Below are positions 26,588 through 36,818 of a stretch of DNA of 64,000 nt, piece by piece. The notes below the pieces were generated by a model that saw only the letters and a program-made list of their open reading frames with translations, searched no databases and had not been told where the DNA came from. The position numbers were made by a program, and so were the translations under genes. The stretch covers positions 1,860,001 to 1,924,000 of the forward strand of contig NZ_CP065044.1 in NCBI RefSeq assembly GCF_015689195.1, given 5' to 3'. Source of the DNA: Pectobacterium aroidearum. Lineage in GTDB: Bacteria; Pseudomonadota; Gammaproteobacteria; Enterobacterales; Enterobacteriaceae. Position 1 is the stretch's first letter, and the number at the start of each line of letters is the position of its first letter.

Positions 26588-27493
26588 ATGAGACACTGGC
26601 GACGTAAAGCGATGTTGGCGACGCTTCCTGTCATTAGGGATAAACCGGTTCGTACGCCGTGGCGTGAATTCTGGCGGCGGTTTCTTCGGCAGCACGTTGC
26701 GGTCACCGCTGGCGTGTTTGTACTGCTGCTGATTGCGATCGCGTTTCTGGCACCGTATCTGACGCCGTATGATGCCGAGAACTATTTCGATTATGAGCGC
26801 CTAAATGAAGGCCCGTCATCGACACACTGGCTTGGGGTGGATTCATTAGGGCGTGATATTTTCAGCCGAATCCTAATGGGGACGCGTATTTCGCTGGCGG
26901 CGGGTATTCTCTCGGTGCTGGTGGGGATGATTATCGGCACGACACTGGGCCTGCTGGCGGGTTACTACGAAGGATGGACAGACCGGATCATCATGCGCAT
27001 ATGCGATGTGTTGTTTGCCTTCCCGGGAATCTTGCTGGCGATTGCCGTTGTGGCGATTATGGGCAGTGGGATGGCGAATGTGATTGTCGCCGTGGCGATT
27101 TTCAGCATTCCTGCCTTTGCCCGTCTGGTGCGAGGCAACACGCTGGTGCTGAAACAGCTTACCTATATCGAATCTGCCCGCAGCATTGGTGCCAGCGATG
27201 GGACGATCCTCTTTCGACATATTCTGCCTGGCTCGGTGTCTTCCATCGTGGTGTTCTTCTCGATGCGCATTGGGATGTCGATCATCACGGCAGCCAGCCT
27301 GTCATTTTTAGGGCTTGGCGCACAGCCGCCGATGCCGGAGTGGGGAGCGATGCTCAATGAAGCGCGATCGGATATGGTGATTGCGCCACACGTCGCGATC
27401 TTTCCTAGTCTGGCGATCTTTCTGACGGTACTGTCGTTTAATTTATTGGGTGACGGCCTGCGCGATGCGCTCGACCCGAAGCTGAAAAGCTGA
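26588..27493 (+). CDS. gsiD: glutathione ABC importer permease GsiD
   Basis: A 301-residue partner permease of GsiC. The OppC-type N-terminus precedes the motif [24 protein letters not shown]. Six membrane segments and the EAA loop ([21 protein letters not shown]) are present. It starts 10 bases after gsiC with AAGG upstream. Last gene of the operon, closed by a strong terminator. Confidence 0.94.
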   Translation: MRHWRRKAMLATLPVIRDKPVRTPWREFWRRFLRQHVAVTAGVFVLLLIAIAFLAPYLTPYDAENYFDYERLNEGPSSTHWLGVDSLGRDIFSRILMGTRISLAAGILSVLVGMIIGTTLGLLAGYYEGWTDRIIMRICDVLFAFPGILLAIAVVAIMGSGMANVIVAVAIFSIPAFARLVRGNTLVLKQLTYIESARSIGASDGTILFRHILPGSVSSIVVFFSMRIGMSIITAASLSFLGLGAQPPMPEWGAMLNEARSDMVIAPHVAIFPSLAIFLTVLSFNLLGDGLRDALDPKLKS

Positions 27494-27497
27494 ATAA

Positions 27498-27528
27498 AAA
27501 AAGCGCGACAACCAGTGCCGCGCTTTTT
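27498..27528. terminator. bidirectional terminator between gsiD and maeA
   Basis: AAAAAGCGCG (27498-27507) and CGCGCTTTTT (27519-27528) form a stem with A- and T-runs on both sides, closing the convergent gsi operon and maeA. Confidence 0.85.
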
Positions 27529-27547
27529 AGCAGTAAGTCGTTAATGC

Positions 27548-29245
27548 TTAGAACGACGTGCGTTTGTAGCTACGGTACTGCGGCTGCCAGAAGTTGTGCT
27601 CAATTGCCTTTTGCAGCGCATCCGACGAGGTCACCACGGCGGCACCCTGCAGCTGTGCGGCTTTACCCACTTCCAATGCAATACGCTTAGACACCTGCTG
27701 GATATCAGCCAGATCCGGCAGCAGAGCGCCTTCACCGTTATTCGCCAGCGGTGAGCAGTCAGCCAGTGCGCGGCTGGCGGCCATCAACATACCGTCAGTG
27801 ATACGCTTGGCACCTGATGCCAATACCCCTAACCCGATACCTGGGAAAATGTAGGAGTTGTTGCACTGTGCGATAGGGAAGACCTTATCCTGATAGTTCA
27901 CTGGGGAGAACGGGCTACCGGTCGCAACCAGCGCCGCGCCTTCCGTCCAGCGAATGATGTCTTCCGGACGGGCTTCCACGCGGGATGTCGGGTTAGACAG
28001 CGGCATCACGATAGGACGAGCACAGTGTTTGTGCATTTCACGGATAATTTCTTCCGTGAACAGACCTGGCTGGCCGGATACACCGATCAGAATGGTCGGC
28101 TTGGCGTTGCGTACGACTTCCAGTAGTGAAATGGCATCGCTGTTGCAATCCCAGTTAGCCAGCAGTTCGCTTTTCTGCACCAGCTTGCTCTGGAAATCGA
28201 GCAGGTTCGGCAGTTTGTCCGTCAGCAGACCGAAACGGTCAACCATGAAGACGCGTGCGCGCGCTTCTTCGTCGCTTAGCCCTTCGGATTTCATCTGTGC
28301 GATGATTTGTTCAGCGATACCGCAACCTGCAGAACCAGCGCCCAGGAAGGCCACGGTTTGATCGCGTAACTGCGTACCTGCCGCACGGCTGGCAGCAATC
28401 AGACTACCCAGTGCAACCGCAGCGGTGCCCTGAATGTCATCGTTAAAGCTACAGATTTCATCACGATAGCGGTTCAGCAGCGGCGTCGCGTTTTTCTGTG
28501 CGAAGTCTTCAAATTGCAACAGCACATTCGGCCAGCGGCGCTTCACAGCCTGAATGAATTCGTCAACAAATTCATAGTATTCGTCATCCGTGATACGCGG
28601 ATGACGCCAGCCCATATACAGCGGATCGTTCAGACGCTGTGGGTTGTTGGTGCCGACATCCAGAACGACTGGCAGGGTGTAGGCTGGGCTGATACCGCCG
28701 CACGCGGTGTACAGCGACAGCTTACCGATTGGAATCCCCATGCCGCCGATACCTTGGTCACCCAGACCCAGAATACGCTCACCGTCGGTCACAACGATGA
28801 CTTTCACGTTCTGTTTGGTGGCGTTTTGCAGCATATCGTCGATATGTGCGCGGTTAGGGTAGGAGATAAACAGGCCACGGGCGCGGCGATAGATATCGGA
28901 GAAGTGCTCACAGGCTTCGCCAACGGTCGGGGTGTAGATGATGGGCATCATCTCACTGAGGTGACCGTCCAACAGGCGGTAGAACAGGGTTTCGTTGGTA
29001 TCCTGAATGTTGCGCAGGTAAACGTGTTTTTCAATATCGTGTTTGAATTCCTGATACTGACGCCAGGCGCGTTCTGCCTGTTCTTCGATGGTTTCGACGG
29101 CTTCAGGCAGCAGACCATGCAGGTTAAAGTTAGCGCGTTCTTCTTCGGTAAACGCGCTGCCTTTATTCAGCAGAGGAAATTCGAGCAAGATTGGGCCAGC
29201 GTAGGGAATATGGAGAGGACGTTTGCTTTCGTATTCTAATTCCAT
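27548..29245 (-). CDS. maeA: NAD-dependent malic enzyme MaeA
   Basis: A 565-residue cytoplasmic enzyme that oxidatively decarboxylates malate to pyruvate with NAD. It has the malic N-domain ([37 protein letters not shown]), the metal/catalytic [11 protein letters not shown] segment and the Rossmann motif [12 protein letters not shown]. Length and sequence agree with E. coli SfcA/MaeA. Monocistronic, convergent with gsiD. The 208 bases upstream hold its promoter region only. Confidence 0.95.
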   Translation of the reverse strand: MELEYESKRPLHIPYAGPILLEFPLLNKGSAFTEEERANFNLHGLLPEAVETIEEQAERAWRQYQEFKHDIEKHVYLRNIQDTNETLFYRLLDGHLSEMMPIIYTPTVGEACEHFSDIYRRARGLFISYPNRAHIDDMLQNATKQNVKVIVVTDGERILGLGDQGIGGMGIPIGKLSLYTACGGISPAYTLPVVLDVGTNNPQRLNDPLYMGWRHPRITDDEYYEFVDEFIQAVKRRWPNVLLQFEDFAQKNATPLLNRYRDEICSFNDDIQGTAAVALGSLIAASRAAGTQLRDQTVAFLGAGSAGCGIAEQIIAQMKSEGLSDEEARARVFMVDRFGLLTDKLPNLLDFQSKLVQKSELLANWDCNSDAISLLEVVRNAKPTILIGVSGQPGLFTEEIIREMHKHCARPIVMPLSNPTSRVEARPEDIIRWTEGAALVATGSPFSPVNYQDKVFPIAQCNNSYIFPGIGLGVLASGAKRITDGMLMAASRALADCSPLANNGEGALLPDLADIQQVSKRIALEVGKAAQLQGAAVVTSSDALQKAIEHNFWQPQYRSYKRTSF

Positions 29246-29453
29246 GACTTTTTACTCTTCGGATAACAGAAAAAAACTCAGGTGTTGTCGATAAAAACTG
29301 TTGCGGATCTTAAATTACCCAGAGAATATGTACAGAAATTGTTAATTAAAATAGTTACAGATGGCTTGCATCTTAGCCAAAATGCAGGCTTTATCGATTC
29401 ACCTCTCGTTTTTCACGCTTCCCTTGGCTGAAATCCTGCGCTTACCTCCGCCA

Positions 29454-30344
29454 CTATTCCTCAATAAAGTGATGTTCAACGTCAGTGCAGCCCAATTCGG
29501 CCAGCATAATTTGCGAAATGGCCCAGTGGCTGACAACCGCATTGCGACGTTCAACAACAACGGCATGTTTCACCGTGGACAGATCTTCGCCAGCAAGATT
29601 CATCAGATTTAACGCAGTTTGCAAAGGTGGCAGGCTAGGGTTGAACGCCGCATTTTCTGCGTAGCGTCCGGTATAGGTGTTGCCACTTGAGGTTTCCAGC
29701 ACAATGCCGCTAATGGCTTTGCTATAGGGGGCATGGCTGCGGTTGGCGGCATCCAGCGCCTGACGCGCAAGCGCATTCATATTCTGCAAAGTGGCGCCGT
29801 GGTTGATGTCATCCATCAGCAAAGTATCGATTTGCAGATCGACGGGGCCAAAGGAATCTGGCAGATAGTGGCTGAGCGTGGCAGGCTGACGACCCGGTAG
29901 TTGAATCTGCAGCGACGCCGCATTACGTAATTCGTTCATGAACTGGCGACAATGGCCGCATGGTGTGTAGTTTACGGTTACGGCTCGCAGTCCCCGTTCA
30001 TTGCACATCCAGGCATGGCTGACGGCGCTTTGTTCGGCATGTACCGTTTGCTGAAGCTGAACGGCACTAAACTCCATGTTGGCACCAAAGTAGAAATTGC
30101 CGCTGAGCCCTTGTGCAATCGCGCCAACCTGAAAATTAGAAATAGGCGCTTGTGCGCAGGCGGCTGCCAGCGGCAATAGCGCAAAGGCCAATGCATCGGC
30201 GTCTAACTGACTGGCTTCACAGACGGCATTCACATCGTCCGCGGTGAGCATCGCGGCGAAATCCGGCTTATCGACTAATGGACGGAGCGCGGCTTGCAGA
30301 CTGGCAGGTAATTGCCGAAAGGCGTTTTCAAATCGTGGATGCAT
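29454..30344 (-). CDS. cdd: cytidine deaminase Cdd
   Basis: A 296-residue enzyme converting cytidine to uridine. The N-terminal catalytic domain has the zinc site H102-A-E104 and PCGHC with C129 and C132. The C-terminal copy of the fold lacks the zinc ligands, as in E. coli Cdd. In E. coli cdd follows yohJK directly; here a nuclease gene lies between them. A possible CRP site is upstream. Confidence 0.95.
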   Translation of the reverse strand: MHPRFENAFRQLPASLQAALRPLVDKPDFAAMLTADDVNAVCEASQLDADALAFALLPLAAACAQAPISNFQVGAIAQGLSGNFYFGANMEFSAVQLQQTVHAEQSAVSHAWMCNERGLRAVTVNYTPCGHCRQFMNELRNAASLQIQLPGRQPATLSHYLPDSFGPVDLQIDTLLMDDINHGATLQNMNALARQALDAANRSHAPYSKAISGIVLETSSGNTYTGRYAENAAFNPSLPPLQTALNLMNLAGEDLSTVKHAVVVERRNAVVSHWAISQIMLAELGCTDVEHHFIEE

Positions 30345-30404
30345 AGTGGCTTACTCTTTTTACCCGTCAATGACGTCATGTTAGGTAGCAGAGTAGCAAT
30401 AAAT

Positions 30405-30420
30405 TGTGATCAAAATCTCT
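30405..30420. promoter_or_regulatory. possible CRP site upstream of cdd
   Basis: TGTGATCAAAATCTCT matches the left half of the CRP consensus well and the right half poorly, about 60 bases upstream of the cdd start. E. coli cdd is controlled by CRP and CytR, so a site here is plausible but unproven. The surrounding 30345-30592 region shows no gene. Confidence 0.35.
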
Positions 30421-30592
30421 TTACTGAATGAAATGGATGCAAATTAACTGCTAAATGCGAGATATATCTCAATTTTTACTGCTTACGTTTTCTTTCCCTC
30501 ATTAGGGGCGGCAATAAAAAAGGCGTACAACGGGTATTCATTATGCGCCTTCATGCTTAGCTGAGCTTTTCACCTACATGATGTGAGCTGAA

Positions 30593-31906
30593 TTAGAAGA
30601 TAATTTTTTCCTCTTTGGCTTTTTCCAGTCGTTTTTCCACATCACGAATAAAGGCTTGTACCTCTTTGGCTACGGAACGAGTGGCTACACTCTCTTTTCT
30701 GGCAGCAACTTTCCATTGCCGTGGCTGTTTTTTAACAAGCTCGGGATAATCTCGTAAGAAGAGATCGTACAGTTCTGGAATGCGACATGATTCCTTCGAC
30801 AGATTTTCTTCCTGAAAAATTAGTGAGAGGGTAAAAGAGGAATTGGGGCCATTTTCACGTGCAATGTTTATATAAAGTGGCCAATAATCATAATCTTGTT
30901 TTAGCGCAAGCATCGCTGGCGTAGTGATATTAAACCAGGTTCTGCCTATTTCTAAATGATCTTCTGTTAACTGTGGGAACGATTTGCGCAGGGTAACCAG
31001 AATGCCGGAAATCCCTTTAGCCTGAATGAGCTGGTCGCAAAGTTGATTATTTTGCTGCATAAAGAGCAGGGCTTCACCCTCAACGCCTTCCAGATGAGTA
31101 GGTTTCCAATCTACCGGGTTTAATTTTTTGAGTTGAGAAATGCAATCAAGAACTGATTCATGCTGTGCGGCTAGTTGAGCTGACAGCTCAGAAATATGTT
31201 TTTCATTCGGATCTTGCCATTGTGCCTGCCTCTGACAATAGGCCATGAGTAACTGTGCGGCGGAATTGTTATTTTGTAATTGCAGACGAGCGCGTCGAGC
31301 TGCTTGCTCCAGCCATTGGTAGCTTAATAATGCCCATTTATTGCCTAGTTCTGCTAATTTCTCATCACTGTAGGTTTCCAGCTTTTTATCCATGACGATG
31401 TAGGCAAAATCGTAGCCCTTAAATAAGGGCTTACGTGAGAATGATTTATTGACAGCATCGTAATAATCATCAAGTTGATAACAGGACAGTGACGCCCTTA
31501 CTTTGTTCTCAATGGTAACGATGATCTTATTTGTCGTATCGATTAAAAAAAGATCGAGCCGAAGCTTATCACCAAAGAAGTCGTTAACACCAAATTCGCG
31601 TGTGATAAAAGCCGATCCAAAGCTTGTGGTCTGTATGCGACCCGGTGTCCATTTTGCAAAGAATTTCTTATTGGCGGATTTACTGTTCTCATGGCCGGCA
31701 AAGTAGGCTGCGGTCAGAAAATCCTTAATAACTGCATCGCCCTGACAGTGTCCTTCATTGGGATTCAGGCACCAAGCGAGCATGCTGGAGTTTTGATTTT
31801 CGGTGAGGTTGATAACATCAAGAATGTTATCTGAAGTGCGTAGCTTTTCTCGTAACTCTAGCAACTGCTCGTCCGTGAGAAATTCGTAAAATTCCTCTAT
31901 CTCCAT
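30593..31906 (-). CDS. PD-(D/E)XK nuclease-superfamily protein
   Basis: A 437-residue protein with the nuclease core D118 (RLDLFLID) and E133-N-K135 (VTIENKV), the ENK variant of the E-X-K site. The N-terminal LTENQNSSMLAWCLNPNE segment is typical of the PDDEXK_4 family (PF14281). The C-terminal half is helical with a basic end. GGAGAAAT precedes the ATG. AT-richer than neighbours and inserted between cdd and yohK, which are adjacent in E. coli, so it looks acquired. It may be a stand-alone defence or restriction-like enzyme; the target is unknown. Confidence 0.75.
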   Translation of the reverse strand: MEIEEFYEFLTDEQLLELREKLRTSDNILDVINLTENQNSSMLAWCLNPNEGHCQGDAVIKDFLTAAYFAGHENSKSANKKFFAKWTPGRIQTTSFGSAFITREFGVNDFFGDKLRLDLFLIDTTNKIIVTIENKVRASLSCYQLDDYYDAVNKSFSRKPLFKGYDFAYIVMDKKLETYSDEKLAELGNKWALLSYQWLEQAARRARLQLQNNNSAAQLLMAYCQRQAQWQDPNEKHISELSAQLAAQHESVLDCISQLKKLNPVDWKPTHLEGVEGEALLFMQQNNQLCDQLIQAKGISGILVTLRKSFPQLTEDHLEIGRTWFNITTPAMLALKQDYDYWPLYINIARENGPNSSFTLSLIFQEENLSKESCRIPELYDLFLRDYPELVKKQPRQWKVAARKESVATRSVAKEVQAFIRDVEKRLEKAKEEKIIF

Positions 31907-31941
31907 ATTTCATTTCTCCATTTTTATTTATTAAACGTTCA

Positions 31942-32637
31942 CTAACCAACAAAATGCAGCAACAGGGGGAAGATAAACGGAGCAATCAGCGACGTGATGA
32001 TCCCACATATGACCAGCGCCAGTGAGCTAAATGCCCCTTCCTGATAATCAACCTCCGCACAGCGTGCCGTGCCAAGGGCATGCGAAGCGGTACCCATTGA
32101 CAGCCCGCGCGCGGCTTTGGTTTTGATACCTACGCGATTGAACAGACTGTGGCCTAATACGGCACCGAGAATGCCGACAAAAATCACGCAGACGGCGCTG
32201 ATAGCCGGAATACCGCCAATAGAACTGGCGACGGCCATCGCAATCGGCGTGGTAACGGATTTAGGTAGCACCGAGGCCGCGATTTCCGGCGAAGCGCCCA
32301 TCCACAGCGCCACCAGCGTGCCGGAGATAATGGCGGTCAGGCTACCGATGAAACATACGCTGATGATGGATTTCCAGCGGGCGCGAATTTGGTGCAGCTG
32401 TTCATAAAGCGGGAACGCCAGCGCGACCACCGCCGGTTGCAGCAGGTCGTTAAGGACTTTACTGCCTTGAAAATAGTGCTCGTAGGGAATCTTCAGCACC
32501 AGCAGCAGCGGAATAATAATCGCCATTGATACCAGCAGCGGGTTCAACAGAGAAAGCCGGGTCAGCACGGCCAGTTTACGCGCGGCGAAAAAGACAATCA
32601 GGGTGAGGGGCAGAGACCACCACAAATAGCTGAACAT
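31942..32637 (-). CDS. yohK: LrgB-family inner-membrane protein YohK
   Basis: A 231-residue polytopic membrane protein of the LrgB/CidB family, with ALPKSVTTPIAMAV-like and SHALGTARCAEVDYQEGAFSSLALV motifs. It shares one base with the yohJ stop (TAATG). LrgA/LrgB pairs are holin-like or export proteins linked to murein hydrolase control or small-molecule efflux; the exact role in enterobacteria is unsettled. Confidence 0.92.
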   Translation of the reverse strand: MFSYLWWSLPLTLIVFFAARKLAVLTRLSLLNPLLVSMAIIIPLLLVLKIPYEHYFQGSKVLNDLLQPAVVALAFPLYEQLHQIRARWKSIISVCFIGSLTAIISGTLVALWMGASPEIAASVLPKSVTTPIAMAVASSIGGIPAISAVCVIFVGILGAVLGHSLFNRVGIKTKAARGLSMGTASHALGTARCAEVDYQEGAFSSLALVICGIITSLIAPFIFPLLLHFVG

Positions 32638-33044
32638 TATTCGTTATCCTTCGGCGGCGTGCGATCGCCAGCCATGGCACGTTCACGCTGCATTATCTGG
32701 GTACTGAAACCCACAACTAACATCACAATAAAGGTACTGATCAGGCAGGAAACCACGATGGGGCCAAACTGTTGGCTGACCAGATCGTAATAATTCATGA
32801 CACCGACGCCGATAGGAACGAACAGCAGCGCCATATGACGAATAAGAAGGTGGCAACCCGGTTTTACCCACTGCGCGGGCAGGATTTGCGAGGCAAGAAG
32901 GGTGAATAAGACCAGCATACCAATGATACTGCCGGGGATAGTGAACGGAAGTAACGCGGATACCGCATTGCCTGCCAGCAGGCAGAGATAAATCAATGCG
33001 AAAGCGCGTAAATACTGCCAGCAAACGATGAACGTATTACGCAT
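32637..33044 (-). CDS. yohJ: LrgA-family inner-membrane protein YohJ
   Basis: A 135-residue protein with four membrane segments, holin-like, of the LrgA/CidA family ([15 protein letters not shown] motif). The start at 33044 has AGGAA 6 to 7 bases upstream; an in-frame ATG at 33077 has no site. Translationally coupled to yohK. Confidence 0.92.
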   Translation of the reverse strand: MRNTFIVCWQYLRAFALIYLCLLAGNAVSALLPFTIPGSIIGMLVLFTLLASQILPAQWVKPGCHLLIRHMALLFVPIGVGVMNYYDLVSQQFGPIVVSCLISTFIVMLVVGFSTQIMQRERAMAGDRTPPKDNE

Positions 33045-33202
33045 GGGAAATTCCTGATTAGCTGAGGGGATTATCATAACGCTAATGGAATTGACGTGCC
33101 ACAGCTCACGAATCTTGTTGGGGAAGGGAAGACTCGCCTGCTTAAAGGGTGAACAAGGCCGTCCAGACTGAGCATGAAAAGGCGTGTGGGGTGGAATAAA
33201 TT

Positions 33203-33243
33203 CGGTCCAGCCCTAACGATCGCATTGATACGGGGCTGAACCG
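33203..33243 (-). terminator. hairpin after celS
   Basis: On the minus strand CGGTTCAGCCC pairs with GGGCTGGACCG (one G-U) 28 bases after the celS stop, followed by an AT-rich stretch. A likely terminator for the single-gene celS transcript. Confidence 0.5.
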
Positions 33244-33270
33244 GAAGAAATGAAGGCGACGACAGCGCCG

Positions 33271-34065
33271 TTATTTTACGTCTACGCTCCACTTGGTGAT
33301 ATCAATCTGCCCATCACCGCCAAAGATCTCGGTACCAAACTCAACGCTGCTGATATATTTTGTATTACTCATCCATTTCTTGGTGCCAACCAGATAGTTG
33401 GTGAAATGGCGAATATTGAGCGATGCACTGTTGGTATTGGAGGTACGGACAAAGGAAAAGACATTCCAGCCTTTGCCATTACCAGCATTGATCCAACCTT
33501 TGAATACGTTCCAGCTGCTACCACCGAGGAATACCGTTTCAATATAATCCCCCGCTGGACCTGCATTGGTATTATTTAGCCAGATCATTAATTCGTCGGT
33601 CGGCGTCGAATCCCAACTGGCTTTATCGGTAGTGTGGAACCATACATCATAAGCGGCGTTATAAGTGCCGGTAGATTTGATAGAATAAGTGACATTACTG
33701 GTAATACTTTTATTACTGGATAATTTTATCGGCAACCCACTATTTTCCGTATAACCCGCAGTCCAGTGCCAGCCGCTTACCAGCGATGGATAAGCTTTAA
33801 CGCTGGAGCTGCTGCTTGGCCAGTGCCAGTTCCACCCCATGCTGGTAGGGCTATTATAGAAAACCGTTTGCTGCCATCCTTTTACTTCATCCTTCCCCCA
33901 GACGTTATTGAATACGTAATATTTATTATTCTCAAAATAGAGTTTGTCTGCGTCTTTGGATGAACTGACCGCAGAAACGGTTAGGGGTGAGAGTAACAAA
34001 GCAGAAAATAACACGGGGAATAACGTACGAAAAATACGCTGTAGCTTCTTATTCACTGTAAGCAT
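33271..34065 (-). CDS. celS: secreted GH12 endoglucanase CelS
   Basis: A 264-residue endoglucanase. The start at 34065 has AAAAGGAG upstream and gives the length of CelS from Pectobacterium carotovorum. The signal peptide ends at about residue 32 (LTVSA). The mature GH12 beta-sandwich carries MGWNWHWP, the nucleophile-region DELMIWLN and the C-terminal SVEFGTEIF with the acid/base Glu. It hydrolyses beta-1,4-glucan in plant walls; in the genus it is exported by the type II pathway. It sits between yohJ and bioA, and its AT-rich leader (34066-34341) suggests transfer. Confidence 0.93.
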   Translation of the reverse strand: MLTVNKKLQRIFRTLFPVLFSALLLSPLTVSAVSSSKDADKLYFENNKYYVFNNVWGKDEVKGWQQTVFYNSPTSMGWNWHWPSSSSSVKAYPSLVSGWHWTAGYTENSGLPIKLSSNKSITSNVTYSIKSTGTYNAAYDVWFHTTDKASWDSTPTDELMIWLNNTNAGPAGDYIETVFLGGSSWNVFKGWINAGNGKGWNVFSFVRTSNTNSASLNIRHFTNYLVGTKKWMSNTKYISSVEFGTEIFGGDGQIDITKWSVDVK

Positions 34066-34341
34066 AATAAATCTCCTTTTAAATATATGCTTGGGGTATT
34101 TCACGTTAAAATCTAACACGTATTCATCAGTTGTCTACGATTGGTTGAATGTAAAGTGTGGGGTGCGTAACATTTTATGGTTATTTCATCCAGTGTCAGA
34201 ATAATTCAATGCATTAATCATGAGTAGAATGAAAATCTTATTCATGTGAATAATAATAAGAGCGGTAATGAATAGTCATAATATGGATGGTGTCAGAGAT
34301 ATTTTTTAAGGCGCACGAAAGTGTGCGCCTTGGGCAACGAG

Positions 34342-35646
34342 TTATTCAAATAGCTGTGCGTTATGAATAGCCGCATAGATAGCATCAGTTAGCTTATGCA
34401 GTTCATCGGGCTGAATGATAAACGGCGGCATCAGATAAATGAGCCGACCAAACGGTCGAATCCAGACGCCGCGCTCGACAAAGAAACGCTGTAACCGTGC
34501 CATATTGACCGGACGATGTGTTTCCACCACGCCGATAGCACCTAGCACGCGAACGTTCGCCACCAGCGGGGAATCCGCGCAGGGTTGCAGCGTTTCTCGC
34601 AACTGTCGTTCAATCTGTTGTACCTGCTGCTGCCAGCGGTTCTCCGCCAGCAGCGACAGGCTGGCGTTGGCTGCCGCGCACGCGAGCGGATTGCCCATAA
34701 ATGTGGGGCCGTGCATAAAACAGCCAGCCGCGCCGTTGCTGATCGTTTCCGCTACCGTGCGAGTGGTCAGCGTGGCGGAGAGCGTCATATAGCCGCCGGT
34801 AAGCGCTTTTCCTAAACACATAATATCGGGTGAAATTCCCGCATGTTCGCAGGCAAACAGTTTGCCAGTACGGCCAAACCCAGTCGCGATCTCATCGGCA
34901 ATCAGCAAAATGCCCCATTGGTCGCACAATTCCCGTACCCGACGCAGATAGGTCGGATGGTAAAAACGCATTCCGCCTGCGCCCTGCACGATGGGTTCCA
35001 GAATCACGGCCGCGAGCTCATGCGCGTGCGCTGACAGCATCGCCTGTAGTGGCGCGATATCGGTTTCCAGCCACTCGTCGGCAAAGCCCCCTTTACTGAG
35101 AGAATCGCAGGGCGGTGCATCGACAAACAGATGGGTGGGCAGGTAGCCCTGATACAGACTGTGCATCGAATTTTGCGGATCGCACACGGACATCGCACCG
35201 AAGGTGTCGCCGTGATAGCCATGACGCAGGGTGAGAAAGCGCTGACGGGTTTCACCGCGCGCCTGCCAATATTGCAGCGCCATTTTCATCGCCACTTCGA
35301 CGGCGACCGAGCCGGAATCCGCCAGAAAAACGCATTCCAGTGCATCCGGCGTGATGTCTACCAGTTGACGACACAGCGCTACCGCCGCCGGATGGGTGAT
35401 GCCGCCGAACATTACGTGTGACATCTGGCTAAGCTGGGTCTGCACCGCCTGATTGATTGCCGGATGATTGTAACCGTGAATCGCTGCCCACCACGATGAC
35501 ATGCCGTCGATCAGGCGACGCCCGTCATCCAGATGAAGCTCGACGCCGCTGGCCGATATCACCGGATAGCAGGGCAGTGGCTCGGTCATCGAGGTATAGG
35601 GATGCCAAATGTGGCGCTGGTCAAACGTGATGTCTTCCGGGCTCAT
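34342..35646 (-). CDS. bioA: adenosylmethionine-8-amino-7-oxononanoate aminotransferase BioA
   Basis: A 434-residue PLP enzyme that makes 7,8-diaminopelargonic acid using SAM as amino donor. It has the HIWHPYTSM start motif, [16 protein letters not shown], the PLP-site aspartate in [15 protein letters not shown] and the lysine of CLGKALTGG. Divergent from bioB with a shared BirA operator. A hairpin at 34308-34331 follows the gene but has no U-run. Confidence 0.95.
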   Translation of the reverse strand: MSPEDITFDQRHIWHPYTSMTEPLPCYPVISASGVELHLDDGRRLIDGMSSWWAAIHGYNHPAINQAVQTQLSQMSHVMFGGITHPAAVALCRQLVDITPDALECVFLADSGSVAVEVAMKMALQYWQARGETRQRFLTLRHGYHGDTFGAMSVCDPQNSMHSLYQGYLPTHLFVDAPPCDSLSKGGFADEWLETDIAPLQAMLSAHAHELAAVILEPIVQGAGGMRFYHPTYLRRVRELCDQWGILLIADEIATGFGRTGKLFACEHAGISPDIMCLGKALTGGYMTLSATLTTRTVAETISNGAAGCFMHGPTFMGNPLACAAANASLSLLAENRWQQQVQQIERQLRETLQPCADSPLVANVRVLGAIGVVETHRPVNMARLQRFFVERGVWIRPFGRLIYLMPPFIIQPDELHKLTDAIYAAIHNAQLFE

Positions 35647-35655
35647 GATGATCTT

Positions 35656-35689
35656 TCGTAAACTAAAATGGTTTCTATTTGGTTGACAG
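35656..35689. promoter_or_regulatory. BirA operator and divergent bio promoter
   Basis: TCGTAAACT (35656-35664), 16 bases, then GGTTGACAG (35681-35689) matches the BirA operator pattern TTGTAAACC-N16-GGTTTACAA with a few changes. TTGACA at 35683 is also a -35 box for bioB, with TACACT 16 bases on. Biotin-loaded BirA would block both bioA and bioBFCD. Confidence 0.75.
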
Positions 35690-35741
35690 TATATCGGGTT
35701 AATTTACACTGGCGAAACGTTTTTAGTTTGGAGATGCCGAG

Positions 35742-36779
35742 ATGGCTGACCGCATTTACTGGACGCTTGAGCAAGCGCAAGACTTATTTAATAAACCTTT
35801 TCTGGAACTGATGTTTGAAGCGCAGCAGATCCACCGTCAGCATTTTGATCCCCGTCAGGTGCAGGTAAGCACGTTACTTTCTATCAAAACCGGTGCCTGC
35901 CCTGAAGACTGTAAATATTGCCCGCAGAGCTCCCGCTACCGCACCGGGATTGATACCGAACGCCTGATGCAGGTTGAACAGGTGCTGGAATCGGCTCGTC
36001 AGGCAAAAGCCGCCGGGTCGACGCGATTTTGTATGGGCGCGGCGTGGAAAAACCCGCATGAGCGTGACATGCCGTATCTGGAACAGATGGTACAAGGCGT
36101 CAAAGCGATGGGCATGGAAACCTGCATGACGCTGGGAACGCTGCACAACGATCAGGCCGAGCGTCTGGCCTCCGCCGGGCTGGATTTCTATAACCATAAC
36201 CTTGATACCTCGCCGGAGTTTTACGGCAGCATCATCACCACTCGTACCTATCAGGAACGTCTGGATACGTTGGATAAAGTGCGCGGTGCGGGGATTAAAG
36301 TTTGTTCCGGTGGCATCGTTGGGCTGGGGGAAACCGTGCGCGATCGCGCCGGGCTGCTGGTGCAGTTGGCTAACCTGCCGACGCCGCCGGAAAGCGTGCC
36401 GATCAACATGTTGGTTAAGGTGAAGGGGACGCCATTGGCGGAGAATGAGGACGTTGATCCGTTTGATTTCATTCGTACGATTGCCGTGGCGCGCATCATG
36501 ATGCCTGCTTCCTATGTGCGTCTGTCCGCCGGACGCGAGCAGATGAGTGAACAAACGCAGGCGATGTGCTTTATGGCCGGCGCGAACTCTATTTTCTACG
36601 GCTGCAAGCTGTTAACGACGCCAAACCCGAAAGAAGACAAGGATCTGGCGCTGTTCCTCAAATTAGGTTTGAACCCGCAGCAGACGGCGACCGAATACGG
36701 GGATAACCAACAGCAGCAACGACTGGCAGAACAGCTGATTAATGCCGATAGCGAGCAGTTTTATAATGCTGCGGTATAA
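35742..36779 (+). CDS. bioB: biotin synthase BioB
   Basis: A 345-residue radical SAM enzyme that inserts sulfur into dethiobiotin. The SAM-cluster cysteines are C53, C57 and C60 ([10 protein letters not shown]). The [13 protein letters not shown] segment and the second-cluster residues in RTYQERL and the R at the end of VRLSAGRE are intact. GGAGATGCCGAG precedes the ATG. First gene of bioBFCD. Confidence 0.96.
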   Translation: MADRIYWTLEQAQDLFNKPFLELMFEAQQIHRQHFDPRQVQVSTLLSIKTGACPEDCKYCPQSSRYRTGIDTERLMQVEQVLESARQAKAAGSTRFCMGAAWKNPHERDMPYLEQMVQGVKAMGMETCMTLGTLHNDQAERLASAGLDFYNHNLDTSPEFYGSIITTRTYQERLDTLDKVRGAGIKVCSGGIVGLGETVRDRAGLLVQLANLPTPPESVPINMLVKVKGTPLAENEDVDPFDFIRTIAVARIMMPASYVRLSAGREQMSEQTQAMCFMAGANSIFYGCKLLTTPNPKEDKDLALFLKLGLNPQQTATEYGDNQQQQRLAEQLINADSEQFYNAAV

Positions 36780-36818
36780 CGCCCTGCGCATGTGCCGTCA
36801 GGTTAGGTGTGTTGCATC

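Noticed and set aside
34308..34331. Hairpin AAGGCGCAC/GTGCGCCTT after bioA
   Set aside because: It has an A-run rather than U-run on the bioA transcript side, so I did not list it as a terminator.
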